This document shows, one piece after another, positions 31,486 through 39,345 of a stretch of 64,000 nucleotides of DNA. The stretch is from an uncultured Clostridia bacterium (GTDB lineage Bacteria; Bacillota; Clostridia; Christensenellales; UBA1242): the NCBI GenBank assembly GCA_934757825.1, contig CAKVLP010000001.1:1-64000 (forward strand), given 5' to 3'. The position numbers were made by a program, and so were the translations under genes. How positions within the stretch are numbered: the stretch's first letter is position 1; each line of letters opens with the position of its first letter. The notes below the pieces were generated by a model that worked only from the letters and a program-made list of their open reading frames with translations, ran no database searches and was not told where the DNA came from.

Positions 31486-31641
31486 AGTTTATTTTTTTCT
31501 GCAAGCCTTAGTTGTCGTATTTCTTTTCGTTCACGGTAGACCTCCCGGTCTTCCGGTCGCGCCCTCAGCCTCTTCGTTGCTCCCCGCTTTGTCTAAAAGT
31601 TTGCCACTGGCAATCTTTCTTTACGAGTCGCGCGATCTTAC
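31486..31641. repeat. tRNA-embedded insert A
   Basis: Lies between two 17-bp copies of the tRNA-Lys 5' end plus leader (31469-31485 and 31642-31658). Its core, 31501-31633, is homologous to insert B (31952-32086), sharing blocks GCAAGCCTT, CCTCCCGGTCTTCCGGTCGC, CTCCCCGCTTTGTCTAAAA and TTTACGAGTCGCGC. It has small hairpins CCGG-TCTT-CCGG and TTGCCAGTGGCAA and no coding capacity. Confidence 0.75.
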
Positions 31642-31748
31642 GCTAATGGGCCATATTTTTTTGTAACGATTGCATTATATAACAAATTTGAATGTTTTGC
31701 AATACAATTGTACAAATTTTTTAATTTTTTGTTTTTAAAAAATTAAAA

Positions 31749-31823
31749 TGGCTGGGGTGGCAGGATTTGAACCTACGAATGCGAGAGTCAAAGTCTCGTG
31801 CCTTACCACTTGGCTACACCCCA
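31749..31823 (-). tRNA. tRNA-Gln(TTG)
   Basis: 75 nt with CCA; acceptor TGGGGTG/CACCCCA, anticodon arm CGAGA-CTTTGAC-TCTCG (TTG). Confidence 0.93.
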
Positions 31824-31856
31824 ATATAAATATTCAATTGTCTTTTAAGTAATAAA

Positions 31857-31933
31857 TGGGGTGAGTAATGGGATTCGAACCCATGACCTTCAGAGCCACA
31901 ATCTGACGCTCTACCAACTGCGCTATACCCACC
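31857..31933 (-). tRNA. tRNA-His(GTG)
   Basis: 77 nt with the extra 5' G facing C73, as expected for histidine tRNA; acceptor GTGGGTA/TACTCAC, anticodon loop TTGTGGC (GTG). Its first 20 or so bases are duplicated at 32086-32106. Confidence 0.93.
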
Positions 31934-31934
31934 A

Positions 31935-32085
31935 TATACATAGTAGCCTTTGCAAGCCTTGGTCTGTCACAACAGCCACAGCGTCATGGTAGCCCTCCCG
32001 GTCTTCCGGTCGCTCTCTCAGTCTCTTCGTCGCTCCCCGCTTTGTCTAAAAACTTGCCACTGGCAACTTTTCTTTACGAGTCGCG
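31935..32085. repeat. tRNA-embedded insert B
   Basis: Lies between two exact 21-bp copies of the tRNA-His 5' end (31914-31934 and 32086-32106; starts 172 bp apart, against 173 for insert A). The core matches insert A over roughly 135 bp with scattered substitutions. Located immediately upstream of tRNA-His in the direction of transcription. Confidence 0.78.
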
Positions 32086-32134
32086 CCAACTGCGCTATAC
32101 CCACCACAACACAACTATTTTACCTTAAAAGGTA

Positions 32135-32211
32135 TGGTACGTCAGAAGGGATTCGAACCCCCGACCCTCGCCTTAGAAGGGCGATGCTCTATCCAACTGA
32201 GCTACTGACGC
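32135..32211 (-). tRNA. tRNA-Arg(TCT)
   Basis: 77 nt with CCA; acceptor GCGTCAG/CTGACGT, anticodon arm TCGCC-CTTCTAA-GGCGA (TCT). Confidence 0.93.
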
Positions 32212-32215
32212 ACAT

Positions 32216-32289
32216 TGGAGCGAGTGATGGGAATCGGACCCACGCTACCAGCTTGGAAGGCTGGAGTTCTACCATTGAACTACACCCGC
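32216..32289 (-). tRNA. tRNA-Gly(TCC)
   Basis: 74 nt with CCA; acceptor GCGGGTG/CACTCGC, anticodon arm CCAGC-CTTCCAA-GCTGG (TCC). First gene of the cluster. Confidence 0.93.
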
Positions 32290-32317
32290 ACTTTAAATCG
32301 TTTTAAAACGCAACAAT

Positions 32318-32346
32318 ATAATAACAAATTGCAGTAACAATGTCAA
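32318..32346 (-). promoter_or_regulatory. Promoter of the six-tRNA cluster
   Basis: Minus strand TTGACA (32346-32341), 17 bp, TATTAT (32323-32318), 29 bp ahead of tRNA-Gly. Confidence 0.8.
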
Positions 32347-32355
32347 CAAAAATTT

Positions 32356-32817
32356 TTAAAAACTATGCTTTTCTATATAATATTTGTCGCCCTCAACATT
32401 GATGATTAAGTAAGTGTATAGTCCGCCACGTCTAGCGCTAAGCGCGCCCGGGTTTACAAACCTTATGCCGTTAAACACAAAGTCTTCGCATTTGTGGGTG
32501 TGTCCAAACAAAACAACGTCTGGATTAAGTTCCTTCACTCTATCGTAAAGCCTGAAAATTGTTTCCTTCACGCCATACATATGTCCGTGAGTCAAGAAAA
32601 ACATAACACCCTCAACCTGCATAACAATATCCTGCCTTGCGGTCTCGTTATAATCCCAATTACCCTTAACTGCCTTAACCCTATCATCATAAATTGATGT
32701 GCCAAGGTCGCTCAGTCCGTCGCCAAGAAAGAACAGATAGTCGAAATCCTGCTGTAACACCTTATTTACGCACTCTTTGTTCCCGTGCGAATCGCTTATT
32801 ACAATTATCTTTTTCAT
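32356..32817 (-). CDS. YfcE/MJ0936-type metallophosphoesterase
   Basis: 153 residues. Small calcineurin-like phosphodiesterase with all metal-ligand motifs: DSHGN (DxH), FLGDG (GD), GNWD (GNxD), THGHMYG (GHG-type) and GHTH. Family members hydrolyse phosphodiesters in vitro; the physiological substrate is unknown. The start MKKIIVISDSHGN at 32817 fits the family start. No ribosome binding site is seen because the promoter lies right against it, suggesting leaderless translation. Confidence 0.85.
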   Translation of the reverse strand: MKKIIVISDSHGNKECVNKVLQQDFDYLFFLGDGLSDLGTSIYDDRVKAVKGNWDYNETARQDIVMQVEGVMFFLTHGHMYGVKETIFRLYDRVKELNPDVVLFGHTHKCEDFVFNGIRFVNPGALSARRGGLYTYLIINVEGDKYYIEKHSF

Positions 32818-32823
32818 AGGGCT

Positions 32824-32853
32824 ATTATAGCACACCATATTCTTTTATGGCAA
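32824..32853 (-). promoter_or_regulatory. Promoter abutting the phosphoesterase start
   Basis: Minus strand TTGCCA (32853-32848), 18 bp, TATAAT with extended TG (32829-32824). Six bases separate the -10 from the ATG at 32817, so transcription should begin at the start codon. Confidence 0.6.
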
Positions 32854-32881
32854 ACTATTTTGCTCTGTTTTTTCGCACAAA

Positions 32882-32937
32882 AAAGCCACCTATCGGCGGT
32901 TTGCATAGTACTATGCAAAACTCTAATAAATGGCTTT
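32882..32937 (-). terminator. Terminator-like hairpin enclosing dispersed palindrome copy 2
   Basis: Arms AAAGCCA (32882-32888) and TGGCTTT (32931-32937) with a T run on the minus strand. The loop contains TTTGCATAGTACTATGCAAA at 32900-32919. It ends the zinc-ribbon gene. Confidence 0.65.
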
Positions 32938-32942
32938 AAATA

Positions 32943-33089
32943 TTATTTTTTTGAAAATGTTCTGTTGTTGCAACGTGGGCAAGGTGGAAGAGTTTGCCCC
33001 TCGTCCAAATTTACCTCTTGACCGCAATTGGTGCAACAATAACACCCTGCACTTTGTGTTGTGCCACATTTACAAATTTTTTCTTCCAT
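32943..33089 (-). CDS. 48-residue zinc-ribbon protein
   Basis: A short cysteine-rich protein with eight Cys: CKC at 6-8, CYCCTNC at 16-22 and CPRC at 37-40, suggesting one or two zinc sites. AGGAGAG precedes the ATG at 33089 and a TATAAT box lies about 20 bp further up. It is followed by a terminator. Such small zinc ribbons often bind nucleic acid or partner proteins; no specific function is known here. Confidence 0.7.
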   Translation of the reverse strand: MEEKICKCGTTQSAGCYCCTNCGQEVNLDEGQTLPPCPRCNNRTFSKK

Positions 33090-33145
33090 AATTACTCTCC
33101 TTTTTTAATAGTATTATATTTTGTATTTGGACAAGTAATTATTCA

Positions 33146-33175
33146 TAAAAAAGCAATCAAAAACTGATTGCTTTT
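33146..33175 (-). terminator. Terminator after spoIVA
   Basis: AAGCAATCA/TGATTGCTT hairpin with flanking A and T runs. Confidence 0.8.
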
Positions 33176-33181
33176 CTTAAT

Positions 33182-34660
33182 TTATAATAATATGCAGATT
33201 ACTCCGCCTTTGCCCTCGTTTACAATTCGACCCAATGTTTTTCTCATTTTCGCTTGGGCATTTTGTGGCATATTTACAAGTTTTGTTTGAAGTCCGTCGT
33301 TTACAAGTGAACTTAAAGTTCTGCCAAACACCTTGGTTTCCCACAAATCTTGTGGATTAGTTTGATAGTCGTTAAGCATACCTTTAACCACTTCCTCCGA
33401 CTGTTGTTCGCTACCCACAATTGGGCTAATTTCGGTCTCAATATCAACTTGCATAATGTGCAAACTTGGTGCTGTTGCTCTTAATTTTACACCAAACTTG
33501 CCACCTTGTTTTACCATCTTTGGCTCGTCAAGTTTCATATCTGCCATTGTAGGATAAACCACACCATAGCCATTTGTTTTTACTTGGTCTAGCGCATCTT
33601 TTAGTCTATCGTACTCGTGTTTTGCAACAGTAAGTTGTTTGATGTACGACACCAAATGATACTCGTTTTTAATGTCGCAACCACATTGTTCACTTAGTAC
33701 CTCGTAGAACAAATTTGGTTTCGCTTCAACTTCTAGCACAACCTTGCCCTCACCCGCCAAAATTGTTTTTTGAGTAAGAGGCATAAATTTATCACTATCG
33801 GCAAACAATGTAAACTCGGCGTCAAAGTCGCCTAATTTTGACATATTTTCAACCGCATCGTTAACTGACGTATACACTTCTTGAATAAGTGGGTGGTCGT
33901 AAGGCAAAACTTGCATCCATTTTGGCATCTTAACGCAAACCCTAACAACTGGAAATTCTTGAAGAATTTTGCCAAAGATTTTGCTAATGTCCTCGTCGGT
34001 TGCTTCCTTAACGTTAAGCGCAACTACGCCAACGCCATATTTTGTTTCCAAGGATTTTTCTAGGTTTTTAGTTTCTGGGCTATCTGGGTGCACGCTATTT
34101 AGCACGATTACAAAAGGTTTTTTGCAATCCTTTAAATCTGCCACCACTTTCTCTTCAGCAACCACATAACTCTCACGAGCAATGTCGGTGATACTGCCAT
34201 CTGTCGTAACCAAAACACCAACTGTCGAGTGATTTGCGATAACCTTGTATGTTCCAAGTTCCGCAGCCTGTTCGAAAGGCATTTCTTTGTCGCTCCACGG
34301 CGTTTTAACTAGCCTTGGCTTGTCGTTTTCGATGTGTCCGATTGCGCCGTCAACCAAGTACCCCACGCAATCCACCATTCTAACGCTCATCTTAATGTCG
34401 TTTTGTAAGGTCACCTCAACGCTTTCGTTTGGGATAAACTTAGGTTGGGTGGTCATAATGCTTTTGCCGTCACCACTTTGAGGCATTTCATCAATTGTAC
34501 GCTCTAAGTTGTTTTTGTCTTTCATATTTGGTAAAACCAACGAATTTAATAATTTAGTTATAAAGGTGGATTTGCCAGTTCGCACAGGGCCAACCACTCC
34601 AACATATATATCTCCATTTGTTCGTTGGGTTATGTTTTTGTAAATGTCGTAACTGTTCAT
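33182..34660 (-). CDS. spoIVA: Stage IV sporulation protein A (spore coat morphogenetic ATPase)
   Basis: 492 residues. SpoIVA polymerises on the forespore outer membrane using ATP and forms the base of the spore coat. Walker A GPVRTGKSTFI is at about residues 23-33, with the TGDGKS-like and DCVGY stretches and a long alpha/beta C-terminal part ending in the conserved CILL-type C-terminus. The ATG at 34660 is chosen because GGAGGGAG precedes it; the upstream in-frame start is that very sequence. A sigma-E-type promoter lies upstream. Marks the organism as a spore former. Confidence 0.93.
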   Translation of the reverse strand: MNSYDIYKNITQRTNGDIYVGVVGPVRTGKSTFITKLLNSLVLPNMKDKNNLERTIDEMPQSGDGKSIMTTQPKFIPNESVEVTLQNDIKMSVRMVDCVGYLVDGAIGHIENDKPRLVKTPWSDKEMPFEQAAELGTYKVIANHSTVGVLVTTDGSITDIARESYVVAEEKVVADLKDCKKPFVIVLNSVHPDSPETKNLEKSLETKYGVGVVALNVKEATDEDISKIFGKILQEFPVVRVCVKMPKWMQVLPYDHPLIQEVYTSVNDAVENMSKLGDFDAEFTLFADSDKFMPLTQKTILAGEGKVVLEVEAKPNLFYEVLSEQCGCDIKNEYHLVSYIKQLTVAKHEYDRLKDALDQVKTNGYGVVYPTMADMKLDEPKMVKQGGKFGVKLRATAPSLHIMQVDIETEISPIVGSEQQSEEVVKGMLNDYQTNPQDLWETKVFGRTLSSLVNDGLQTKLVNMPQNAQAKMRKTLGRIVNEGKGGVICILL

Positions 34661-34686
34661 AACTCCCTCCAACAGATTTATACAAA

Positions 34687-34715
34687 ATTATATGTGTTAG
34701 AGTTTTAAGATATTA
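34687..34715 (-). promoter_or_regulatory. Candidate sigma-E promoter of spoIVA
   Basis: On the minus strand TAATATC-type -35 (34715-34709), 14 bp, CATATAAT (34694-34687). This resembles the Bacillus sigma-E consensus, and spoIVA is sigma-E dependent in Bacillus. Confidence 0.5.
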
Positions 34716-34771
34716 CAATAAATACAACGAAAAACGCACGACAAATCTCTCATATTTTAATATATTGCGTT

Positions 34772-34805
34772 AAAAAACAACCTTACTAAAAAATAAGGTT
34801 GTTTT
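34772..34805 (-). terminator. Terminator after the CYTH gene region
   Basis: AACAACCTTA/TAAGGTTGTT hairpin with A and T runs, 14 bp downstream of the stop at 34819. Confidence 0.8.
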
Positions 34806-34818
34806 AATTTAACTATAA

Positions 34819-35379
34819 TTACTTTAATTTGAATTTGTGATTTTGCTTAAACACAATGTCTTTGTTGCTACTTATTTCAGCCCAAAGTTCCCAGTAGGTC
34901 ACCAAAATCTTTTTATTTTCGTCCAGTCCTAAGTTTTTGCAAACCTCACTAATTGCGCTTTCCTCGCCCTCAATTTCCATAAACACGCCAAATGGAAGTT
35001 CGTCTAGCGTGACATCACAACCGCCATAGTTCCAGTGCATACGGTACTTTTCCATAGTCATACTGTAATTTAAGCCCAACACTCCAAAGATGTACGCCAT
35101 TTTATCAATGTCTTCCACCTCAAATTCGGTTTCTTTTCGCGCCCTTACGTTTTTGTCTCCGCCAGCAATTTTTTCCTTCAATGTAACCGTGTTTTTAAAG
35201 CCCGACCTTACTCTAAAAAACTTGCCCGCCTTTTCGTAATCCTTGTTTTCGGTGTCAAACCTTATTGTACGCTCCAATGCGCCACCCTCAAATTGTGCCC
35301 CGTGCTGTTTTAGGGTGGCCAAAACCTTTTCAACATTGTCAATTTTTAGTTTTATTTCCTTTTCAATATACTCTTTCAT
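34819..35379 (-). CDS. CYTH-domain phosphatase/class IV cyclase-like protein
   Basis: 186 residues. N-terminal EIEIK-type motif (EKEIKLKI at 6-13) and later RVRSG, TLKEK, RKETEFEV and EIEGEE stretches match the CYTH tunnel fold, which binds triphosphates through acidic and basic residues on eight strands. Members act as inorganic triphosphatases, thiamine triphosphatases or CyaB-type cyclases; which one applies is open. GGAGAG precedes the ATG. It is monocistronic. Confidence 0.82.
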   Translation of the reverse strand: MKEYIEKEIKLKIDNVEKVLATLKQHGAQFEGGALERTIRFDTENKDYEKAGKFFRVRSGFKNTVTLKEKIAGGDKNVRARKETEFEVEDIDKMAYIFGVLGLNYSMTMEKYRMHWNYGGCDVTLDELPFGVFMEIEGEESAISEVCKNLGLDENKKILVTYWELWAEISSNKDIVFKQNHKFKLK

Positions 35380-35444
35380 ATTCTCTCCTTTTCCTTTAAA
35401 GTTATTTTAGCATATTTAAGACTTTAAAACAAACCAATTGACAT

Positions 35445-35490
35445 TAAAAAAAACCTTATCCGCAACAGCCACTTTCGCTGCAAATAAGGT
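35445..35490 (-). terminator. Terminator after plsY
   Basis: Minus strand ACCTTAT...ATAAGGT stem with an internal GCAGC/GCTGT helix, then eight T. Confidence 0.75.
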
Positions 35491-35500
35491 GTTTATTGCT

Positions 35501-36340
35501 TTATTTATTATCTCGTTTGTTATCATCTGCGATTACATTTTGGGAATTATCCGCATTTTCAACCGTTTGATTTTCTTTAACGTTATCAGTCTTTTGTTGT
35601 TCTGCCATTTTTTGTTCCATTTCTTTACGTTTTTTCTCGCGACGAGACGCTAGCAAACTTAGGCGCTTTTTCTTTTGTTGTTCGGCATAATCCTTATCTT
35701 TTTGGATTGCGTCTTTAATTTCAATTTTACTCTCGCTATTGTTAAACAATCTTTTTATGTTTCCACGATGGGCGTACACAATTAGCCCAAGCAAGCAAAG
35801 AAGCAATATAAACGAAACGTAATAGCCCTTTTGTAAAAGCATTACGCTATCAATAGCGACATACGCTATTGCGCTTAAAATGCTACACAAACTTGCGGTC
35901 TTTGTAAGCAAAAACACGACTATAAAGCAAGCCATTATAATAGGCCCAATTATTGGGTGTGCCACAAACACAATTCCTAGACTTGTTGCGACGCCTTTGC
36001 CACCTTTAAATTTGAATATAACTGGGTAGCAATGACCAATTACGCAAGCAAGACCAGCCGAATACATTGCGATGTTTGCAAGTTGACCACCGCCCTCGCC
36101 ACCAAACCAAAGGAATGTTAGAAGGCAGGCAACAACCGATTTAACCGCATCGAAAATAAGCGTCAACACGGCAAGCCACACGCCGTGAGTCCTAAGCATA
36201 TTCATCGTACCTGGGTTTCCACTTCCGTGTGTCGTGATGTCGTCGTTGTTTCTCGTCCTTGCTAGAAACCTTGCGAATGTAAAGTTTCCTAAGAAATACG
36301 AAACCACAATAGCAATAACGAATTTTAAAGCATTACTCAT
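35501..36340 (-). CDS. plsY: Acyl-phosphate:glycerol-3-phosphate acyltransferase with charged tail
   Basis: 279 residues. PlsY transfers acyl chains from acyl-phosphate to glycerol-3-phosphate, the first step of phospholipid synthesis. The first 200 residues hold five membrane spans and the conserved loops GSGNPGTMNMLRT, FKGGKGVATS and AHRGNIKRL. The last 75-80 residues are a highly charged coiled-coil tail (Lys, Arg, Glu, Gln, then Asn/Asp) not found in standard PlsY of about 200 residues. It overlaps der by eight bases. Confidence 0.9.
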   Translation of the reverse strand: MSNALKFVIAIVVSYFLGNFTFARFLARTRNNDDITTHGSGNPGTMNMLRTHGVWLAVLTLIFDAVKSVVACLLTFLWFGGEGGGQLANIAMYSAGLACVIGHCYPVIFKFKGGKGVATSLGIVFVAHPIIGPIIMACFIVVFLLTKTASLCSILSAIAYVAIDSVMLLQKGYYVSFILLLCLLGLIVYAHRGNIKRLFNNSESKIEIKDAIQKDKDYAEQQKKKRLSLLASRREKKRKEMEQKMAEQQKTDNVKENQTVENADNSQNVIADDNKRDNK

Positions 36341-37658
36341 TATTTTCCCCTTTATTTTTCACTACAAGTTTGATAGGAGTACCTTTGAAATCGACAGCAT
36401 TTCGAATACAGTTTTCAAGATATCTCTCGTATGAGAAGTGCATCAAATTTTTGTCGTTAACAAATAGTATGAATGTTGGCGGGCAAATATCCGCTTGTGT
36501 AATATAATTTATCTTTAATTTTTTGCCGTTTTTTGTTGGAGGTTCGGCAGTCAATACAGCGTTTTGCAAAATGTCGTTTAGCATACTTGTGGAAATTCGG
36601 TAGCACGAATGGTCGTAAGCGAGTTCCACAGTTTCCATAATTTTGCTAAATCTTTGCCCAGTAAGCGCCGACACATAAAGAGGAATATAATAATCCATAA
36701 ACTTCAAGTCTTCGCTTAATTTTTTGTTAAATTTATCCATAGTTTTGGTGTCTTTTTCAATAAGGTCCCATTTGTTCATAACAACAACGCTAGGCTTGCC
36801 CTCTTCGTGCACAAATCCAGCAATCTTAACGTCTTGTTCGCTAAGACCCTCTTTTGCGTCCACAACAATTAGCACAACGTCAGCGCGTCTAACCGCCTCA
36901 AACGCTCTTAACACGCTATACAACTCTACACTTTCAGGTGCAATGGAACGTTTTTTCCTAATGCCCGCGGTGTCGATAAGCATAAAGTCCTTGTTGTTGT
37001 ATCTAAACGGAATGTCGATTGCGTCGCGCGTAGTTCCCGCCACATCGCTTACCATTACGCGCTCCTCTCCAATCAAGCGGTTCATAATAGAACTCTTGCC
37101 GGCGTTTGGTTTTCCCACAATGGCAACCTTAATTTTGTCCTTATCCTTTTCAGGGTCAACCTTAACTTTAAACTTAGAAACCACAACATCAAGCAAGTCT
37201 CCAATGCCCTTGCTTTGCTCGGCACTTATGCCAATTGGCTCGCCAAGACCAAGCGCGTAAAACTCGTGTGTTTTGGTCTGGTCAAAATTATCAAGTTTGT
37301 TTACAGCCAAAACAATTGGAACATTGTATTTCCTTAAAAAATTAGCAGCGTCGTAGTCGGCGCTTGTAAGCCCGTCTTTGCCGTCAACCATAAGGATAAC
37401 AACATCAGCCACCTCAACCGCCAATTCGGCTTGTTTTGTTATATTTTTCTGAAACTCGGATTTTTCCTTAACATCAAGTCCGCCAGTGTCCACAATAGAA
37501 AAGGCGTATCCGCACCACTCGCCGTCGCCAAAAATACGGTCACGAGTAACACCCGGAACGTCTTTAACAATGCTTATTCTCTTTCCGCAAACTTTATTAA
37601 AAAATGTGCTTTTCCCAACATTTGGTCGTCCAACAACCGCTACCAATGGTTTTTCCAT
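36333..37658 (-). CDS. der: Ribosome assembly GTPase Der (EngA)
   Basis: 441 residues. Der binds the 50S precursor. Two tandem G domains: GRPNVGKST (about 10-18), DTGG, NKLD, and GKPNAGKSS (about 180-188), DTAG, NKWD. A C-terminal KH-like domain ends in FVNDKNLMHFSYERYLENCIR-type sequence (split here over the motif). Length is typical. AAGGAAGG precedes the ATG. It is cotranscribed with plsY downstream. Confidence 0.95.
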   Translation of the reverse strand: MEKPLVAVVGRPNVGKSTFFNKVCGKRISIVKDVPGVTRDRIFGDGEWCGYAFSIVDTGGLDVKEKSEFQKNITKQAELAVEVADVVILMVDGKDGLTSADYDAANFLRKYNVPIVLAVNKLDNFDQTKTHEFYALGLGEPIGISAEQSKGIGDLLDVVVSKFKVKVDPEKDKDKIKVAIVGKPNAGKSSIMNRLIGEERVMVSDVAGTTRDAIDIPFRYNNKDFMLIDTAGIRKKRSIAPESVELYSVLRAFEAVRRADVVLIVVDAKEGLSEQDVKIAGFVHEEGKPSVVVMNKWDLIEKDTKTMDKFNKKLSEDLKFMDYYIPLYVSALTGQRFSKIMETVELAYDHSCYRISTSMLNDILQNAVLTAEPPTKNGKKLKINYITQADICPPTFILFVNDKNLMHFSYERYLENCIRNAVDFKGTPIKLVVKNKGENNE

Positions 37659-37759
37659 AATGTACCTTCCTTAATATTTTATATTATATATTATTTACAG
37701 TAAAAAACAAACAAAAAAATGGATTATCTCCATATTTTTGACAACCCAATTTTTTAAGA

Positions 37760-38329
37760 TTAAACGCGACTTTTTCTCTTGCTCGCCATTTTTAAGACAC
37801 AATGTTTCAATGTTTTTATTACAAACACCCCACTTAAAACAAGTACTATGCAAAACACGAAATCTTGACTATATAAAGCCCAAAATCCAAGATGTTCTAT
37901 CATTACAAATGCATTTACAATTTCGCATAGCATAAGTGTAACTGTTGCGATTAGCATTCCGCTTCCACCCGCGATAATTCCAGATACAAGCCCCACTATA
38001 CAGATTGGAACCACATCAAAAAAGACATTAAAACCGACCGATATTAAGTTAATGGACAAGTACAACAGCGTAAAACCGAGTGAACACACAAGCGCCCGCC
38101 ACACCCTTCTATGGGGATTTGACAAAATAAATCCGACGCAAAGTTGCACCGCTCCTATCAAAAACGGAATGTTGATACTAACATTTTTTAGCCTAATCTC
38201 ACCCACGAAAAACCCGACCAATAGCGCGATTAAAGCGACAAACAAGGTCAGATTTTTGAGTTTTTTGCAATCAAAAAAGAACATTATAATTAGAGCAAAA
38301 CACCCCACGACTATAAAATAAACAGGCAT
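37760..38329 (-). CDS. Polytopic membrane protein of unknown function
   Basis: 189 residues with six predicted membrane spans and very little soluble sequence; the C-terminus is basic (KMASKRKSRV). One span contains a Gly-rich helix (LVSGIIAGGSGMLIATV) of the kind seen in sporulation or transport membrane proteins, but I cannot name the family. GGAGGAG before the ATG. It is divergent from the YlmC/YmxH gene. Confidence 0.6.
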   Translation of the reverse strand: MPVYFIVVGCFALIIMFFFDCKKLKNLTLFVALIALLVGFFVGEIRLKNVSINIPFLIGAVQLCVGFILSNPHRRVWRALVCSLGFTLLYLSINLISVGFNVFFDVVPICIVGLVSGIIAGGSGMLIATVTLMLCEIVNAFVMIEHLGFWALYSQDFVFCIVLVLSGVFVIKTLKHCVLKMASKRKSRV

Positions 38330-38461
38330 ACAACTCCTCCAATGTAGTAGTAGTTTGTGAAGTTTTACCTTATATATGTGGGGTGAAACTTGTAGATTTT
38401 TGTCATTAAATCAGATTTTTTAGCATATATACTACAAAACAAATTATATTTTGGGGTTAAA

Positions 38462-38767
38462 ATGGAGTTATCGTTTTGCGAACTTAGGGCAAAAGAAGTC
38501 GTGAATATGTGCGACGGCAGAAAACTTGGCAACATTATTGACTTAATTTTCGACAGCACGTGTGCTAGAATCACGGGGCTGGTTGTTCCGTGCGAAAAAT
38601 CGTTTTTAAACATTTTCAAAAACAACAACGACATTTTTATCCCCTACAAGTGCATAAGAAAAATTGGCACCGACATAATTTTGGTGGAACTCCCATCTGT
38701 TAACGCTCTATCAAAAGGCGGGCAAGAAAACCGTCCACCCGACCCAAAGCCCAAATCAAACGCTTAA
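38462..38767 (+). CDS. YlmC/YmxH-family PRC-barrel sporulation protein
   Basis: 101 residues. The N-terminal 80 match the PRC-barrel YlmC/YmxH family: FCELRAKEVVNMCDGRKLG, then a barrel strand GNIIDLIFD and IFIPYKCIRKIGTDIILVEL at the end. Members are common in spore formers and have no defined biochemical role. The C-terminal 20 residues are a Pro/Lys-rich tail. It is followed by nrdR on the same strand with its own promoter. Confidence 0.78.
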   Translation: MELSFCELRAKEVVNMCDGRKLGNIIDLIFDSTCARITGLVVPCEKSFLNIFKNNNDIFIPYKCIRKIGTDIILVELPSVNALSKGGQENRPPDPKPKSNA

Positions 38768-38773
38768 AATCCA

Positions 38774-38802
38774 TTTACAACAAAGCAATTTTAATGTATA
38801 AT
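38774..38802 (+). promoter_or_regulatory. Promoter of nrdR
   Basis: TTTACA (38774-38779), 17 bp, TATAAT (38797-38802). The in-frame ATG at 38801 lies in the -10 box, so 38825 is the start. Confidence 0.7.
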
Positions 38803-38824
38803 GGAGAAAAATGAGGAATTACAA

Positions 38825-39304
38825 ATGAAGTGCATATTTTGTGGTCATACCGAAAGCAAGGTACTAGATAGCCGTAACAGCGACGAAAACAACAGCATAA
38901 GAAGAAGGCGCGAATGCCTTGGTTGCGGAAAGCGATTTACAACATACGAGACGATTGAAACCGCACCAATTTTGGTGATTAAAAGCGATAACAGTCGTCA
39001 ACAATTCGACGCGGAAAAAGTTAAGCGCGGAATAATTAGAGCGTGTGAGAAAAGACCTGTTTCAATGGCGCAAATCGACCAAATTATCGACGAAATTGAA
39101 AAGGAAATTGCAAATTCGCTAGAACAAGAAGTTAAGTCGTCCACTATTGGCGAAATGGTTATGAAAAGGCTAAAAACACTGGACGAGGTCGCCTACATTC
39201 GCTTTGCTAGTGTGTACCGCAAGTTTACCGATGTTACGCACTTTGTAGAATTTATAAACGACCTTGAAAAAAAGATTGGAACAGAAAAAAATAACGCAAA
39301 ATAG
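38825..39304 (+). CDS. nrdR: Ribonucleotide reductase regulator NrdR
   Basis: 159 residues. NrdR is a nucleotide-sensing repressor of ribonucleotide reductase genes. The N-terminal zinc ribbon CIFC...CLGCGKRFTTYE is followed by an ATP-cone domain (VIKSDNSRQQFDAEKVKRGI; EVAYIRFASVYRKFTD). Length and order match the family. ATGAGG stands ahead of the ATG. The terminator overlaps its stop codon. Confidence 0.95.
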   Translation: MKCIFCGHTESKVLDSRNSDENNSIRRRRECLGCGKRFTTYETIETAPILVIKSDNSRQQFDAEKVKRGIIRACEKRPVSMAQIDQIIDEIEKEIANSLEQEVKSSTIGEMVMKRLKTLDEVAYIRFASVYRKFTDVTHFVEFINDLEKKIGTEKNNAK

Positions 39305-39318
39305 CGTTATTTTTTTTA
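39288..39318 (+). terminator. Terminator of nrdR
   Basis: AATAACGC/GCGTTATT hairpin and a T run; the 3' arm covers the stop codon. Confidence 0.8.
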
Positions 39319-39345
39319 TTTTTTCACATTTAATACAAACCTTTT

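Noticed and set aside
31950..32306. 118-codon plus-strand frame
   Set aside because: It covers insert B and the antisense of two tRNA genes; the peptide is a translation of tRNA sequence.
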